Shown here: piece after piece, positions 21,201 through 32,686 of the stretch | Numbering within the stretch: position 1 is the stretch's first letter | Layout of the letters: each line of letters opens with the position of its first letter | Assembly (NCBI GenBank): GCA_037501455.1 | Contig: CM074857.1 | Span: 100,411,501 to 100,475,500, forward strand | DNA from: Lantana camara | Lineage: Eukaryota; Streptophyta; Magnoliopsida; Lamiales; Verbenaceae | DNA length: 64,000 bases | Reading direction: 5' to 3' | Notes under the pieces: generated by a model | Databases searched by the model: none | Told to the model about the DNA's origin: nothing | The model's input: only the letters and a program-made list of their open reading frames with translations | Translations under genes and position numbers: made by a program

Positions 21201-21700
21201 CAAAAGATCTTGTTGTTAGAAGGATATTTGATGTAACCGTTCATCAAACATAGATGATTATGAAATCATTGAAAGGATACAACTTCTACCAGAATGGTAA
21301 TGCAATGTGTTGTAAAGGGTTCCAAGGACGGACATTGAAAAACTCGACTGTCGTAGTTGAGAACTTAGTCGTATTATATAACGCTAAGTTAAGTGTTTGG
21401 GTAAGAAACTTCATCTAACTGGTTAGATGAAGTTCCTAGCATGAAACAACTCCTTTATCATATTGTATGATAAAAAGGATGGTTGCTCAAGTAAGAGAAC
21501 CAAGACCTCACCAAGAGACTGAACACGTGATTATGAATCACTTTATAAGGAAAAGGTGTTTCCTAAGAGATGTGTAAACAAGAGGGTCACATCAGCAGAG
21601 AATATAGCAGATCCACTTTGGAAACGCCCAAAGTCAATAGGCTCTCAAAGTGCATCTTGAGAAGATGGGACTTAGAATACCTAAATGGCTTTTACGGGCA
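18300..21700 (+). pseudogene. Heavily decayed gag-pol of the copia family A element
   Basis: Only scattered matches remain. Gag-like words occur near 18680-18900. A pre-RT segment with MDS.YSNQV.TLVDPPDRIK lies near 20320-20380, RT/RNase H-like words near 20560-21200, and the typical copia 3' end (...KMGLRIPKW) at 21650-21690. Frames change repeatedly and stops are frequent. Compared with the relic at 23997-24890, the RT region is shortened. No frame exceeds about 70 codons here, so no functional protein can be made. Confidence 0.75.
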
Positions 21701-21710
21701 AGTGGGAGAT
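21701..21710 (+). promoter_or_regulatory. Polypurine tract of copia family A
   Basis: AGTGGGAGAT directly precedes LTR 2. The minus-strand family member has the same tract at 27035-27044. Confidence 0.85.
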
Positions 21711-23991
21711 TGTTAGGAATAGTGCCCTAGAAAGCCGATTCGACGTAATCTGCTTTGGGACTTTTCTTGTATCACAGACAATCTTTGAATAATATACGAT
21801 TGATTATAGGCAAACACTTCTTTATATACCAATACGTGTTTTGTGTGTTTCCATTACGTGCGCATGTATGAGAACTCCCCTAATCCTGATGACTTTAGGA
21901 CTCTACCATTTAGGTGAAATGGTTCATGAAACGAGCCCTATATCACATAAGTCATGATTAGTAAAATACTCCAAGCCGATGAGTCCTACAGACAGTGGGA
22001 GTGTCAACCTGACTCCTCTAAGGCTTGCTTGTGGGATCACGCCCTTAAGAAGGACCACCTTGTTTCATGTAGGTGAAAAGTGTATAGTTGATACGTGCGT
22101 GATACATGAGGGTGCTTACTTTAACAAGTAAGTTCACTGAGGTGCCCCGTGTGAGAAGATTCCTAAATGGGAATGGAAGTTTCTATTTCAGGAAATGGAA
22201 ACTTCCAGATTAGGAAATATCTCATGAGTCATTGATGTGATTAATTGATCCTTAGACTTGAGGTTCCATGTCACTTTATGAGTTAACTCTGTAGTCTTTG
22301 GTATAAGCTTTAAAGGGTGTCGCCTTAGACAACTGATTCAAGGCTTATGCTGGGGCTGCACAAGTGACTCATGAAAGTGAATGAGAATCAAGAAAGGACC
22401 TACACTTGCATTTGCAAGGTGATCTCTTATTGTGTAAGTCATTCATATGCCATATGGAGTCCTTGGCCAAGGCAGTAGATCAAGACATCAAGAAAAGGGT
22501 TTCTTGGATTGAGATCAAATGGATATGAAATGCACTTAGCTTTAAGACCAGATTATTAAGGTTCTGATTATTCCCTTACCCTAGATCTTGGTTGAGAGAT
22601 AGTAAGTAGGAGGATTGTATCTCACATGAATCAATGACTTAAAGGTTCTGTCGAATCCGAACATTCCAATTCAGCTAGGGGTTAAACGCCTGTTGCTAGA
22701 CTATGGTCGTTTAATCTGTGGACTGATTAATTAATTAGTGAATTAATTAATTAGGGTCACTGCTAATTGAATTGAGAACCTAGAGGGTCACACACAACAA
22801 ATTGGTTACATGAGTTGAGGCTTGAACATGATTAAACGAGTTAATCGGGCCTAGAGGGTTCCACACGTGTGAAATCACACGTGTGGGTCACGTGACTGGA
22901 CACGTGTCATCATGACACGTGTGCCACACGTGACTATTTATTTGGTAATTAAATAATTAATGTGTTAATTATTTAATAGACTTTGGTTTAATTTTGAATT
23001 AAAAAGAAAGTCTAATTTTGGAGAAAAATAATCTAGTTAATTAATTATGAATTAATTAATTAGATAAAAATAAGTTATTATTTTATAATAAATAAAGTAT
23101 AAAATTATCCAAAAATAGTTTGGATATTTTTAGCTCTCTTGAAAGTTGATTTGAATTAGAATTCAAAGTCAAAGTTGGAGAATACTTGATGATCAAGTAA
23201 TAGGAGAGAGAGGGACCAAATCCTTGCCCAACAAGGATTAGGATCGGCGCCCCTCTCCCTTGCCTATATATAGGGGAGCTTATGCTCTCCTTTAGAGCTA
23301 ATCGAGAATTCTTTTGGTTCATGTGTTGAACACCATCCTTTCTCCAAGATAAACGAAACCCTAGGTTAAGCCTAAACACTAACTAGAGAACTAGCATCCT
23401 TACTAGTTAGATTGTAGCCAAGTTGGTGGACTATCTCTAGAGAGCTTCAAGTTAGAAGTTTTGAAGATTCGAGCTTTACCAAAAAGTGGGGATCAAGCAA
23501 AACGATCAGAAGGGATGATGAAACGATTCTGAACCCAACATGAAACGAATGAAAAAATCGAACCAAAGAAGATGGCGAAAACCGTTCGTCCATATCCTGA
23601 AGGATGAATTTTTTCACGAGGGATTTGTGACTGGCAGTTTTCTACTTTCGCAAAACTGGTTTTTCGAAGGGAGTTTCAATCATCTCTTTCTCGTTTTATG
23701 TTTCTTTCTTTATGTTATATTGTTAAGAACTTCCCTAACATGAATTGAATCTAGGTTGGTGTGGATTGTTATCCCTACAATGGATTCTGAAGTAGAAAGA
23801 GACTTTCGAGGAACGGGTTGCCATTACCGCATGAAGCACGTTTGAGGGCGGCTCAAAACGTGTCAAGAAAGCTACTATCCAAGTGAGTTTCTTGATCTCT
23901 ACGAATTTGGATACACGATTTACGAGTCCAAGATCCTTTTGTTGAAAAAAATTTTAAATTTCCGCTGCTTTCTGATTCCTGTTTTCCAACA
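21711..23991 (+). repeat. 3' LTR of copia family A element
   Basis: Same length (2281 bp) and nearly the same sequence as 13892-16172. Differences I saw include several CG versus TG/CA transitions, for example in the first CACACGTGTG palindrome. It is followed by the target duplication CCACT. Confidence 0.95.
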
Positions 23992-23996
23992 CCACT

Positions 23997-24890
23997 TGCA
24001 TTTAAGGAGGCACTATCAGCTTTAGACTCTGAAAAGTGAAAACAAGCCATGAAGTCAGAAATGGATTCCATGCACTCAAACCAAGTTTGGACCTTGGCTG
24101 ATCTACCTGATGGAATCAGGCCTATAGGGTGCAAATGGATCTATAAGCAAAAGCTCAAAGTAGATGGAAGCCTTGCAGCCTTTAAAGAAAGGCTAGTTGC
24201 TAAAGGTTTCACTCAGAGGCCAGGAGTAGGCTTTAATCAAAACTTCTCCTCGATTGCATTGTAAAAGTCCATTCGAGTCATGCTTGCCATAGCTACATAT
24301 TATGACTATGAGATATAACAAATGGATGTGAAAGTTATCTTTCTCAATAGAAACATCGATAAGGACTTATACATGGAACAACTCATGGGTTTCACATTCA
24401 GTGGGAGTGAGAAAAAGGTTTGCAAACTCCAGAGGTCAATCTATGGATTGAAATAGGCTTCTAGGCATTGGAATATTCGATTTGATGAAGCAGTCAAATC
24501 ATTTGACTTTATTCAAATTTCGAATGAATCCTGTATGTACAAAAAAGAATTAGAGACCTCAATTCAATTTTTGATACTTTATGTAGATGGCATCCTCCTC
24601 ATTGAGAATGCGAAGGATGACATGAAAGTATCCAAAGCATGGTTGGTGAACCATTTTGAAATGAAGGATCTTGGTGATGCATCCTACATCCTCAGTATAA
24701 AGATGTTTAGGGACAGATCTAAGAGGCTGATAGGATTATCACAATCAATGTATATTAACAAAGTACTAAAGAGATTTAGTATCGGAGATTCCAAGAGAGG
24801 GAAACTTCCAATGGGCACAGGAACATCACTTTCAAAGAAGATGTGTCCTAAATCTGATTTTGAGAAAGTCAGAATGTCTAAAGTTTCTTA
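23997..24890 (+). pseudogene. Older copia family A element, reverse transcriptase remnant
   Basis: It continues the frame broken at 13891. Visible are MDSMHSNQVWTLADLPDGI (about 24061-24117), IGCKWIYKQKLK, LVAKGFTQRPG, LQRSIYGLK, the catalytic region YVDGILLI (about 24580), FEMKDLGDASYIL, and IGLSQSMYINKVLKRF. The YVDD box has lost its second Asp (YVDG), and at least three stop codons interrupt it. It is cut at 24890 by a minus-strand LTR of the same family. Confidence 0.85.
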
Positions 24891-27034
24891 TGTTGGAAAA
24901 TAGCAGAGTAAGGGCAGCGGAAGTTTAAAATTTTTTCCAAAAGGGATCTGAAAGACTTGCAATGTTCGTATCGTAACGTTGGGACTCAAGAAACTCACAT
25001 GAATTGAAGCTTTCTTGAAACGTATTGAGCCGCCCTCAAACGTTTTTCATGCGACATGAAAATCCCAGTTTCTTGATTCTTTCTTCGAGATTCCAAAGTA
25101 GAAATCCTCTAGAGTAATAATCCACACCAACCTAGATTCAAATCATGTTAGTAAGTATGCTAGTACTGTAACATGCGTATTAAAGAAACAAGAAACGAGA
25201 AATAGAGAGAAAGAGAATTATCCCCAAATTCCTTGAAGGTTGGACGGGATTCTCCAAATCACGTGTAAGTGAAAAAAAACGAACCCCTTAGTCCTTCTAA
25301 AGGTGGGGTTCGAAACCCTACTAGGCCAAGTGGGAATCGGATTCCTACTTTGACTTTTCTTCTATTCTTTCTTTCTCTCCAAGTAAATAATATCTTATCT
25401 AAAATAAGATATTTATTTTCTAGAGAAATAACTCCTAACTAATTTGAATATTTAATTATTGTAGTAATAATTAAATATCTTATCCTAATAATATTTATTC
25501 TAATCATATTAGAATTAATACTTTATTAGAATAATAAAATAGAAGATATTTATTTATTTCTTTATTCTAATCAAATTAGAACAAACAAATAATTAAATAC
25601 TTAGAATTAATTCTCCAATTAATTCCATCAAGGACTTTAGAATTAATTCACTAATTAATTCTAACGGGCTAAAATTAATTCTCAAATTAATTTCATTTGG
25701 CTATATAATTAATTCTCCAATTAATTATACTCAGGGATTTATAATTAATTATCCAATTAATTATATCTTGGCTTTATAATTAATTCACCAATTAATTATA
25801 TTTGGACTTAATAATTAATTAACACACGGTCCAATTCCTCAATTGGAACCACGCGTCCAAACATTGCTCTCGATATCCACACGTGTACTTTACATTGTGG
25901 TCTTGTTTCGATGAACTATTTGATCTTTCCATAATACCCTTTGAACCCGGTATTTGTGTGTGACCCTCTAGGTTCAATTTCAGTTAGCAGTGAGCCTAAT
26001 TAATTAATACACTTTATTAATTAATCACCTCATAGATCACACGACCATAGTCTAGCAACAGGTGTGTGACCCCTACCCAAAATGTGAATGTATATTCGAA
26101 AGAACCTTTCAGTCAATGACATCATGTGGGATACGATCCTCCTACCATCCTATCTCTCGATTAAGATCTAGGACATGGGAATATAGAGAGCCCTACTAAC
26201 CTTAATCATAAAACAAAGTTCCCTTCATATTCCATTTGATCTCAATCCAAGAAAACCCCATTTTCTTGATGTCTTGATCTAACCACCTTGCGCAAGGATT
26301 TTAGGATGGAATTATGAATGACTTGTGTAATAAGAGATCATCTTGCCTACATCAAGTGTAGGTCCTTTATTGATTCCTACAATTCTCATATGCCACTTGT
26401 GAAATCGCAACATAGGCCGTGGTTCAGGTGTCTATACGGCGACACCCTTTTGAGCTTATATCAAATATTACAGAGTTAGCTCATATGGACAATGTGGAAT
26501 CTCAAGTATAAGGATCAATTCCTCATGTCATTGACATGTGAGATATTTCCTAATCTAGAAGTTTCTGGAAACTTCCTTTCCCATTTAGGAATGTTCTCAC
26601 GCGGGGCACTCTCAATGATGAAGTTCTTGTAACTATCACCCTTATATATTATGAACGCATCAACCCATGCACTTATCACCCATGAAACCGGATGATCCTT
26701 CTTAAGGAAATAACTACACAAGCAAGTCTCAATAGAGGCAAAGTCGACACTCCCATTGTCTGTCGACCTCATTGACTTGGAGAAGTTTCTAATCCTCGCC
26801 TATGGAGTTAAGAACTTGTTTCATGTGTCATTCCCATAATGACAAAGTTCTTAACGGCGTCGTCGGATTAGGGGAGTTCTAGGCATGCACACGTAATGGA
26901 AACATTCAAAACACGTATTGGCACATAAGAAGTGTTCGCCTGTGATTATAATCATTCGTACAGTATTCAAAGATTGTCTGTGATATAGGGAAAGTCCCAA
27001 AACATAACAACTTTCTAGGGTACTATTCCCAATA
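24891..27034 (-). repeat. 3' LTR of a minus-strand copia family A element
   Basis: On the minus strand it begins TATTGGGAATAGTACCCTAG, matching TGTTAGGAATAGTGCCCTAG, and ends at 24891 with the complement of TGTTGGAAAA. At 2144 bp it is more diverged than the other copies: the CACGTG array is reduced to one ACACGTGT (about 25878) and A/T-rich repeats fill 25400-25830. The terminal TG has become TA. Confidence 0.85.
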
Positions 27035-27995
27035 ATCTCCCACTTGCCCGTAAAAGCCTTTCAGGTCCATTCTAGGTCCCTTCTTCCCAAGATGTACCTT
27101 TAGAGCCTTATTGACTTTGGGCGTTTCCAAAGTGGATCTACTATATTCTCTGTTGATGTGAATGTTTTTAATTTGCACATCGTTAAGGAAACAGGATTTC
27201 CTTATTCGCGTGATTCATAATCAAGCGTCTGGTCCCTTGGTGAGGTCTCAGTTCTCTTACTCGAGCAACCATCCATTTTATCGTACAATATGATAATGGT
27301 GTTGTTTCATGCTGGGAACTTCATCTACCCATTAGATGGAGTTTCTTACCCAAACACTTAACTTAGTGGTATTCAATACGACTAAGTATTCAACCATATA
27401 GTCGAATCAATAGTGCCTCTCGATTAGAACTCTTTCCAAAGAACTGTTCTGCCTTCTAGGCAAAAGACGTATCCTCTTATAGATAAATAATTATCTATAT
27501 TTTGATGTAATGGTTACATCAAACAATCCTTTAATGACAAGATCTAGCTGGACTCTTAAAACATATCCTCATTTCTTCTAAAGTACTCAGAGGGTATTTT
27601 TACAGTAGTCCAGTGACCTTCTCTAAGGTTACATTTAGAATAGGCCCACCACGCTATATGGTAGCCATATCTGGTAAAGTACATAATTTTGCATACATTA
27701 TGCACCCTTTTCCCGAGAAGGGTTTTGGATGTTCTAACTTTCTCATAGTTATTTTAGGACACACCCTCTTCAAAAGAGATGTTCCATTGCTCATTGGAAA
27801 TTCTATAGGAATATTCCATACTAAACCATTTTAGTACAATGTTCATGTACCTCGACTGTGATAATCCTATTATTCTCTTAGATCTCGAGAATATAGGATC
27901 TATCACCCAGATCTTTCATCTCAAAATTGTTCTTAACCATGCTTTGGTAACTTTAATGTTATCCTCTACATTCCCAATGAGAAAAATGTATGGAT
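27035..27995 (-). pseudogene. 3' internal part of the minus-strand copia family A element (RT to PPT)
   Basis: Directly after the LTR, the minus strand has GGGAGAT and the complement of the family's 3' pol end. Farther in there are decayed RT words such as IGLSQSRYMN (about 27840) and FEMKDLGD-like (about 27915), in the same order as the plus-strand relic. It stops near 27995, so the 5' half is missing. Confidence 0.75.
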
Positions 27996-27999
27996 GCGT

Positions 28000-28825
28000 T
28001 TTTAGAAGAAATCTATTTTGCAAATATTTTACAAAAACAATACAAACTTATATTACTTGTTAAATCCAGATTATGAAAACCATTCTGTATATGTGATCCT
28101 AGGCAATTGGCATGTTTAGTTTTGATAATGGATTTAATGTTAAACTCTGTAATGATTGATGCAATTTACTTTCTATCTTTTATTTAGAATATAATATATT
28201 AGCATTATTTCTTTCTCTCAGTAGTTATTAATATTAGATCTTCATTGTTGTTGGATAATTGCCATAAACACTTTGTATATGTACAAATTGCATAATCCAT
28301 GCTTTCTTTTGCATTTCATATATGTGCCATTAATCTCGGTTGCTACTTGCATTATGATATTTGATATACTAATGTTCAATAGGAATTTTTGCAACATGCA
28401 TGGAATTCTACGTCACTCAAAATATATGTATTTTGTTGTTATTTTTCCATGTGGAGCATATACTCTTGATATCATATACATAATTATCTCATAAAATTAA
28501 TTTTTTAAACATACAAGTATTAAATAACTTTTCAAATTATTCAAACTTTTGAACTTTCAAACATAATATCATTTCTTGACAAAATTTCATTTATAATTTG
28601 TAGATCTTATAAGAATGAATATCGATAATACATTTCATAATATAATAGTGCTTCCCCTCCATATATTGATAATCGGCATAAAACATACTCTCTTTTATAG
28701 ATTAGATTTTAAATCTAAGTTATATACTAAAGTTGTTGAGAGTATCAATAATTACATGATATTTTTGCATATGGTTGTTTGTATACTTGTCTAATTCGTT
28801 TATTTTTTTTATATAGTTTTGTGAA
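28000..28825 (+). other. Probable untranslated leader of copia family B
   Basis: This is AT-rich with no reading frame of note. It precedes the gag ATG at 28826, with TTATATAGTTTTGTGAA immediately before it. It may include a leader intron, as the TTTTTTTATATAG before the ATG looks like an acceptor; this is inference only. Confidence 0.4.
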
Positions 28826-29858
28826 ATGTCGAACCTTACCAAGCTTGAGTTTGCCGCCCTTGATATTACCGGCAAGAATTATTTATCATGGGTGCTCGAT
28901 GCCGAGATTCACCTAGATGCAAAAGGCCTTGGAAATACCATTTTGAAAGATAAGCAAGTTGTTTCTAGCCAAGATAAGGCAAAAGCCATGATTTTCCTTC
29001 GTCATCACATTGACGAAGGACTAAAAACTGAGTATTTGACTATTAAAGATCCACTCGAATTGTGGAATAATTTAAAAGAGAGATATGACCATCACAAAAC
29101 GGTTATCCCACCTAAAGCTCGTTATGATTGGTGCATTTAAGATTGCAAGATTTTAAGAGTGTGAGTGAGTACAACTCTGCACTATTTAAAATTACTTCCC
29201 AATTGAAATTATGTGGAGAAAAGGTCACTGTTGACGATTTACTTGAAAAAACTTTCTCAACTTTTCATGCCTCGAATATGCTCCTACAACAGCAATATCA
29301 TGAGAAAGGTTTTAAAAGATACTCAAAATTGATTTCATGTCTTCTTGTGCCTGAACAAAATAATGAATTATTGATGAAAAATCATGAAATTCGCCCCACC
29401 GAGTTTGCCCCATTCCCTAAAGTGAATGCAACAATATATCAGAACTTTGAAAGGGGTAGCCGAGGTCATGGCTATGGCTGTGGCCGTGGATCTTAATTTA
29501 AACGTTATTATGGTGGTAACCGTCCTAAGTGGAATAACGAAGAAAAACAAAAGAAGAGTGTGACTACTCAAAACAATCACTCAAAGAGTGTGGAGGAGAA
29601 ACGACATGTTTTCGATGTGGCATGAAAGGCCATTGGTCACATACTTGTCGTACGCCTGAGCATTTTGTCAAACTTTATCAAGCTTCAATCAAAGGGAAAG
29701 GAAAAAATATCAAAGTAAATTTTGAGAAGAATGACAGCGTCGCAGATCTTGCAAATAAAAACGACAACATTGAAGCTAATTTGACATATAAGGATGATGA
29801 TTTCAATAGCCTTGCTGATATAACTCATCTAGATGCAGCTGGTTTTTTCACAGCATGA
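28826..29858 (+). pseudogene. Gag of copia family B
   Basis: It starts at ATG 28826 with a typical copia capsid opening (SNLTKLEF, GKNYLSWVLDAEIHL near residues 17-31). At about 29124 one base is missing (TGG.TGCAT where Trp-Met-His is expected), shifting frame; the frame then stays open to 29496 with LRLQDFKSVSEYNSALF and ending in a Gly/Arg-rich stretch. A stop and a further shift precede the zinc knuckle CFRCGMKGHWSHTC (29607-29648; CX2CX4HX4C intact). It ends with an Asp-rich tail at 29858. Confidence 0.9.
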
Positions 29859-29994
29859 ACATCTTTTTATTGGGGAATAGACTTATAATTTGAATTTTGT
29901 TCATGTTATTTTTCCCTATGTCGTTTGGAATTCTAGTATCTTAGTCATTTTACTTTTATGTCATTAGTTATTAATTCATTTCTCTTAATGTATT

Positions 29995-31176
29995 TTGTTT
30001 TCTTTTGTAATAAAGAGTATGGATATTCCCCAACATTCAATTGGATCCAAAGCGAATGAAGAAGATATATGTCTCGTAGACAGTGCTACAACGCATACTA
30101 TACTCAAAAATAAAAAATATTTTTTTTCTTTACTTATGAAAGAAGCAAATGTTAACACTATATTTGGTAGTACAAAAATAATTGAAGGGTTTGGGAAAAC
30201 AAATATGATGTTCCCCGGAGGAACAAAACTCATCATAGAAGATGCATTATTTTCTAGTAAGTCTCAAAGAAATTAAGTTTCAAAGATATTCGACGAAATG
30301 GTTACCATATTGAAACTACAAATGATGGTGAGATTGAATATCTTTACATTACTACAACCCTATCGGGTAAAAAGTATGTGTTGGAAAAATCACCCGCGCT
30401 TTCCTCTGGCGTATACTACACAAATATTAGTATGATTGAAACACATGCGATAGTAAACCAGAAGTTTACTAATCCAAACACATTTATTATTTGGCATGAC
30501 CGATTGGGTCATCCTGGATCAATTATAATGCGAAAAATTAAATTCACAAGGTAAACTCAATGTAAAGAATTGAATCAGAAGATTCTTCAAGTTAAGGAAT
30601 TCTCTTGTACCGCTTGTTCTCAAGGTAAACTGATCACGAGACCATCATTAACTAAAGTGGGAATTGAATCACCGGTATTTCTGGAACGTATTCAAGGTGA
30701 CATATGTGGGCCTATCCACCCACCCTGTGGACCCTTTAGGTACTTTATGGTCTTAATTAATGCATCTACTAGATGGTCACATGTGTGTTTAATATCAACC
30801 CGCAACCTAGCTTTTGCAAGATTGCTAGCCCAAGTAATTCGTTTAAAGGCTCAATTTCCAGATTATATAATCAAGACAATTCGTCTTGATAATGCAAGTG
30901 AGTTTACATCTCAGGCTTTCAATGATTCTTGCATGTCTACGGGAATAAAAGTAGAAAAGCCTGTTGCTTATGTACACACACAAATTGGTCTAGCAGAATC
31001 ATTTATTAAACTCCTCCAATTAATAGCTAGACCATTAATTATGAGAACAAAGCTTCCTATCTCTGCATGGGGACATACTATATTACATGCAACAACACTT
31101 ATACGCATCAGACCAACAAGTTACATGAATTCTCCCCATTACAATTAGCTTTTGGCCAGGAGCCTAATATTTCCCA
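29995..31176 (+). pseudogene. Protease and integrase of copia family B, up to the insertion point
   Basis: The protease region has CLVDSATTH (about 30075), with the Asp-Ser-Ala form seen in some copia proteases. GAG-pre-integrase shows HDRLGHPG near 30500 and CTACSQGK near 30610. The integrase core has the first Asp in IQGDICGP (about 30690), the second in IRLDNASEF (about 30880) and Glu in GLAESFIKLLQ (about 31000), so all three catalytic residues survive. Frameshifts occur near 30275 and 30550 and close to 31135. It is cut at FGQEPNISH by the solo LTR at 31177. Confidence 0.88.
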
Positions 31177-31681
31177 TGTAACACCCCGACTTTTCGACAA
31201 TCCAGGTACGGATAAATCTCATAATAAGTGCCTAAAGATTCATAGTGAACTTCGATGGGACATCACGAGAGAGTTTAATTCCATATTTTGTGAATTATAT
31301 GCCCTCGCATGCCCTATGTGTCAATGTGAATTTATATTAAGCTATGTGCGCTTTAGAATTTAATTAAATATGTTTAGGCTCAAATGTCCAATGTTTGAAA
31401 GATTAGGGACCTAATTGCAATTAGAATTTTTGGACCGTTCTTCGGTTATCTTGAGTTTTGGAATTCGAATTTGAATTCCAACCTTACCATTGAGTTCGTT
31501 TCGATGATTCGGATTCAATGAACTAAAAGCTTATTTTTCTAAAGCCGTTTGAACCCTCTGCCGATTTTAAATTCTAGCCGTTTGAATCGAACCCGTTTTG
31601 AACCGAACCGAATCGGTTTTCTTGGCTTAAAACCAGATCAACCCTCTTCTTTTCCCCCATTTCTTCTATCTCGGTTTCAAG

Positions 31682-32668
31682 TAGGGGTGAACAAAAAAAA
31701 CTGAATCGAACCGAACCGAACCGAAGGAGTTCGGTTTCGGTTTCGGTTAGCAATATTAAAAATTTTCGGTTTCGGTTCGGTTTCGGTAAAAATAGAACGG
31801 TTTTCAGTTTTTACCGATAAACCGAACCAAGCCCACTTTTTTTCTAAGTTTTTTATATTCCATGAATATAAGTCACGCTTTTTACACTTTTAATCACGCT
31901 TTAGATTTTAGAAACCCCAAAATAATTTTCAGACAAGAAGAATTTTAGATCTAGGGTTTCTTCTTCTTCACTTCAGTTCTTCTTCTTCAATCTTCCCCTA
32001 AAATCACCGTTTCCCGCCGATGACGCCACGAACCTCCCCTGCCGGCCGCCGTCAGCAAGCCACCACCCACCTCTTCCCCCTCAATCGTTGTTCGCCACCG
32101 CTGGACGCCGCCGCTACTGTGTTACCATCTTAGTTCCTGGTAAGTCTTCAGACAACAAGAATTCTTAGTTCCTGGACGCCGCCGCTGGATGCCTGTTGTC
32201 TTCAGACAACAAGAATGCTGTCTGCGTCACTTCTTCTTGTTAAATTTGAAAATTTGAGTTTATGTTGTATTGTTGTTGTTTTAATTGAAAGTCTGCTGGA
32301 GCCTGGAAGACATGGAAAATCACATTGTTATTTGAATGAATTGTTATTTGAATGAATGTTATTTGTTGTTTTAATGTTTGCGTTATTTCACATTTTAATG
32401 CATGTTTTAGGTTTTTTAATGTGGAAATTCCAGGTTTTTTATTGAATTTTTTGAATTGCTCCCCAGGTTTTCCATTTTTTTTTTAATTTTCTTGAATTTC
32501 GTTTTTTTCGGTTAATAACCAAAACCGAACTGAAAAAAATGGGTTAAACCGAACCGAAACCGATCAAGATCGGTTCGGTAAACGGTTAGGTAAATTTAAA
32601 AACCAAAATTTCAGTTAACCGATCCTAAAAAACAGAAATTTCGATTTTTTACCGAATGTTCACCCCTA
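31682..32668. mobile_element. Non-autonomous hAT-like element 1 (987 bp)
   Basis: Terminal inverted repeats are TAGGGGTGAAC and GTTCACCCCTA, with a perfect 8-bp duplication GTTTCAAG (31674-31681, 32669-32676), as for hAT. Both ends carry many AACCGAACCG / TTCGGTTT repeats (31700-31830, 32500-32640). The middle has a GC-rich stretch (31990-32130) ending in CCTG|GTAAGTC, which looks like a 5' exon with a splice donor. There is no transposase. Confidence 0.9.
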
Positions 32669-32686
32669 GTTTCAAGGAGAAGAGAT

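Larger units (their letters stand above)
13892..23991 (+). mobile_element. Complete Ty1/copia retrotransposon, family A (10,100 bp), non-autonomous
   Basis: Both LTRs are 2281 bp. The flanks are a perfect 5-bp duplication, CCACT (13887-13891 and 23992-23996). The PBS TGGTATCAGAGCC matches initiator tRNA-Met, and a PPT lies directly before LTR 2. By eye the LTRs differ at about a dozen positions, so insertion is recent. Despite that, the 5.5 kb interior has no long ORF: gag and pol similarity is scattered, shifted and stop-ridden. It must have been moved by proteins from a related element. It landed in the same orientation inside the RT of an older family member (13683-13891 plus 23997-24890). 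Confidence 0.92.
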
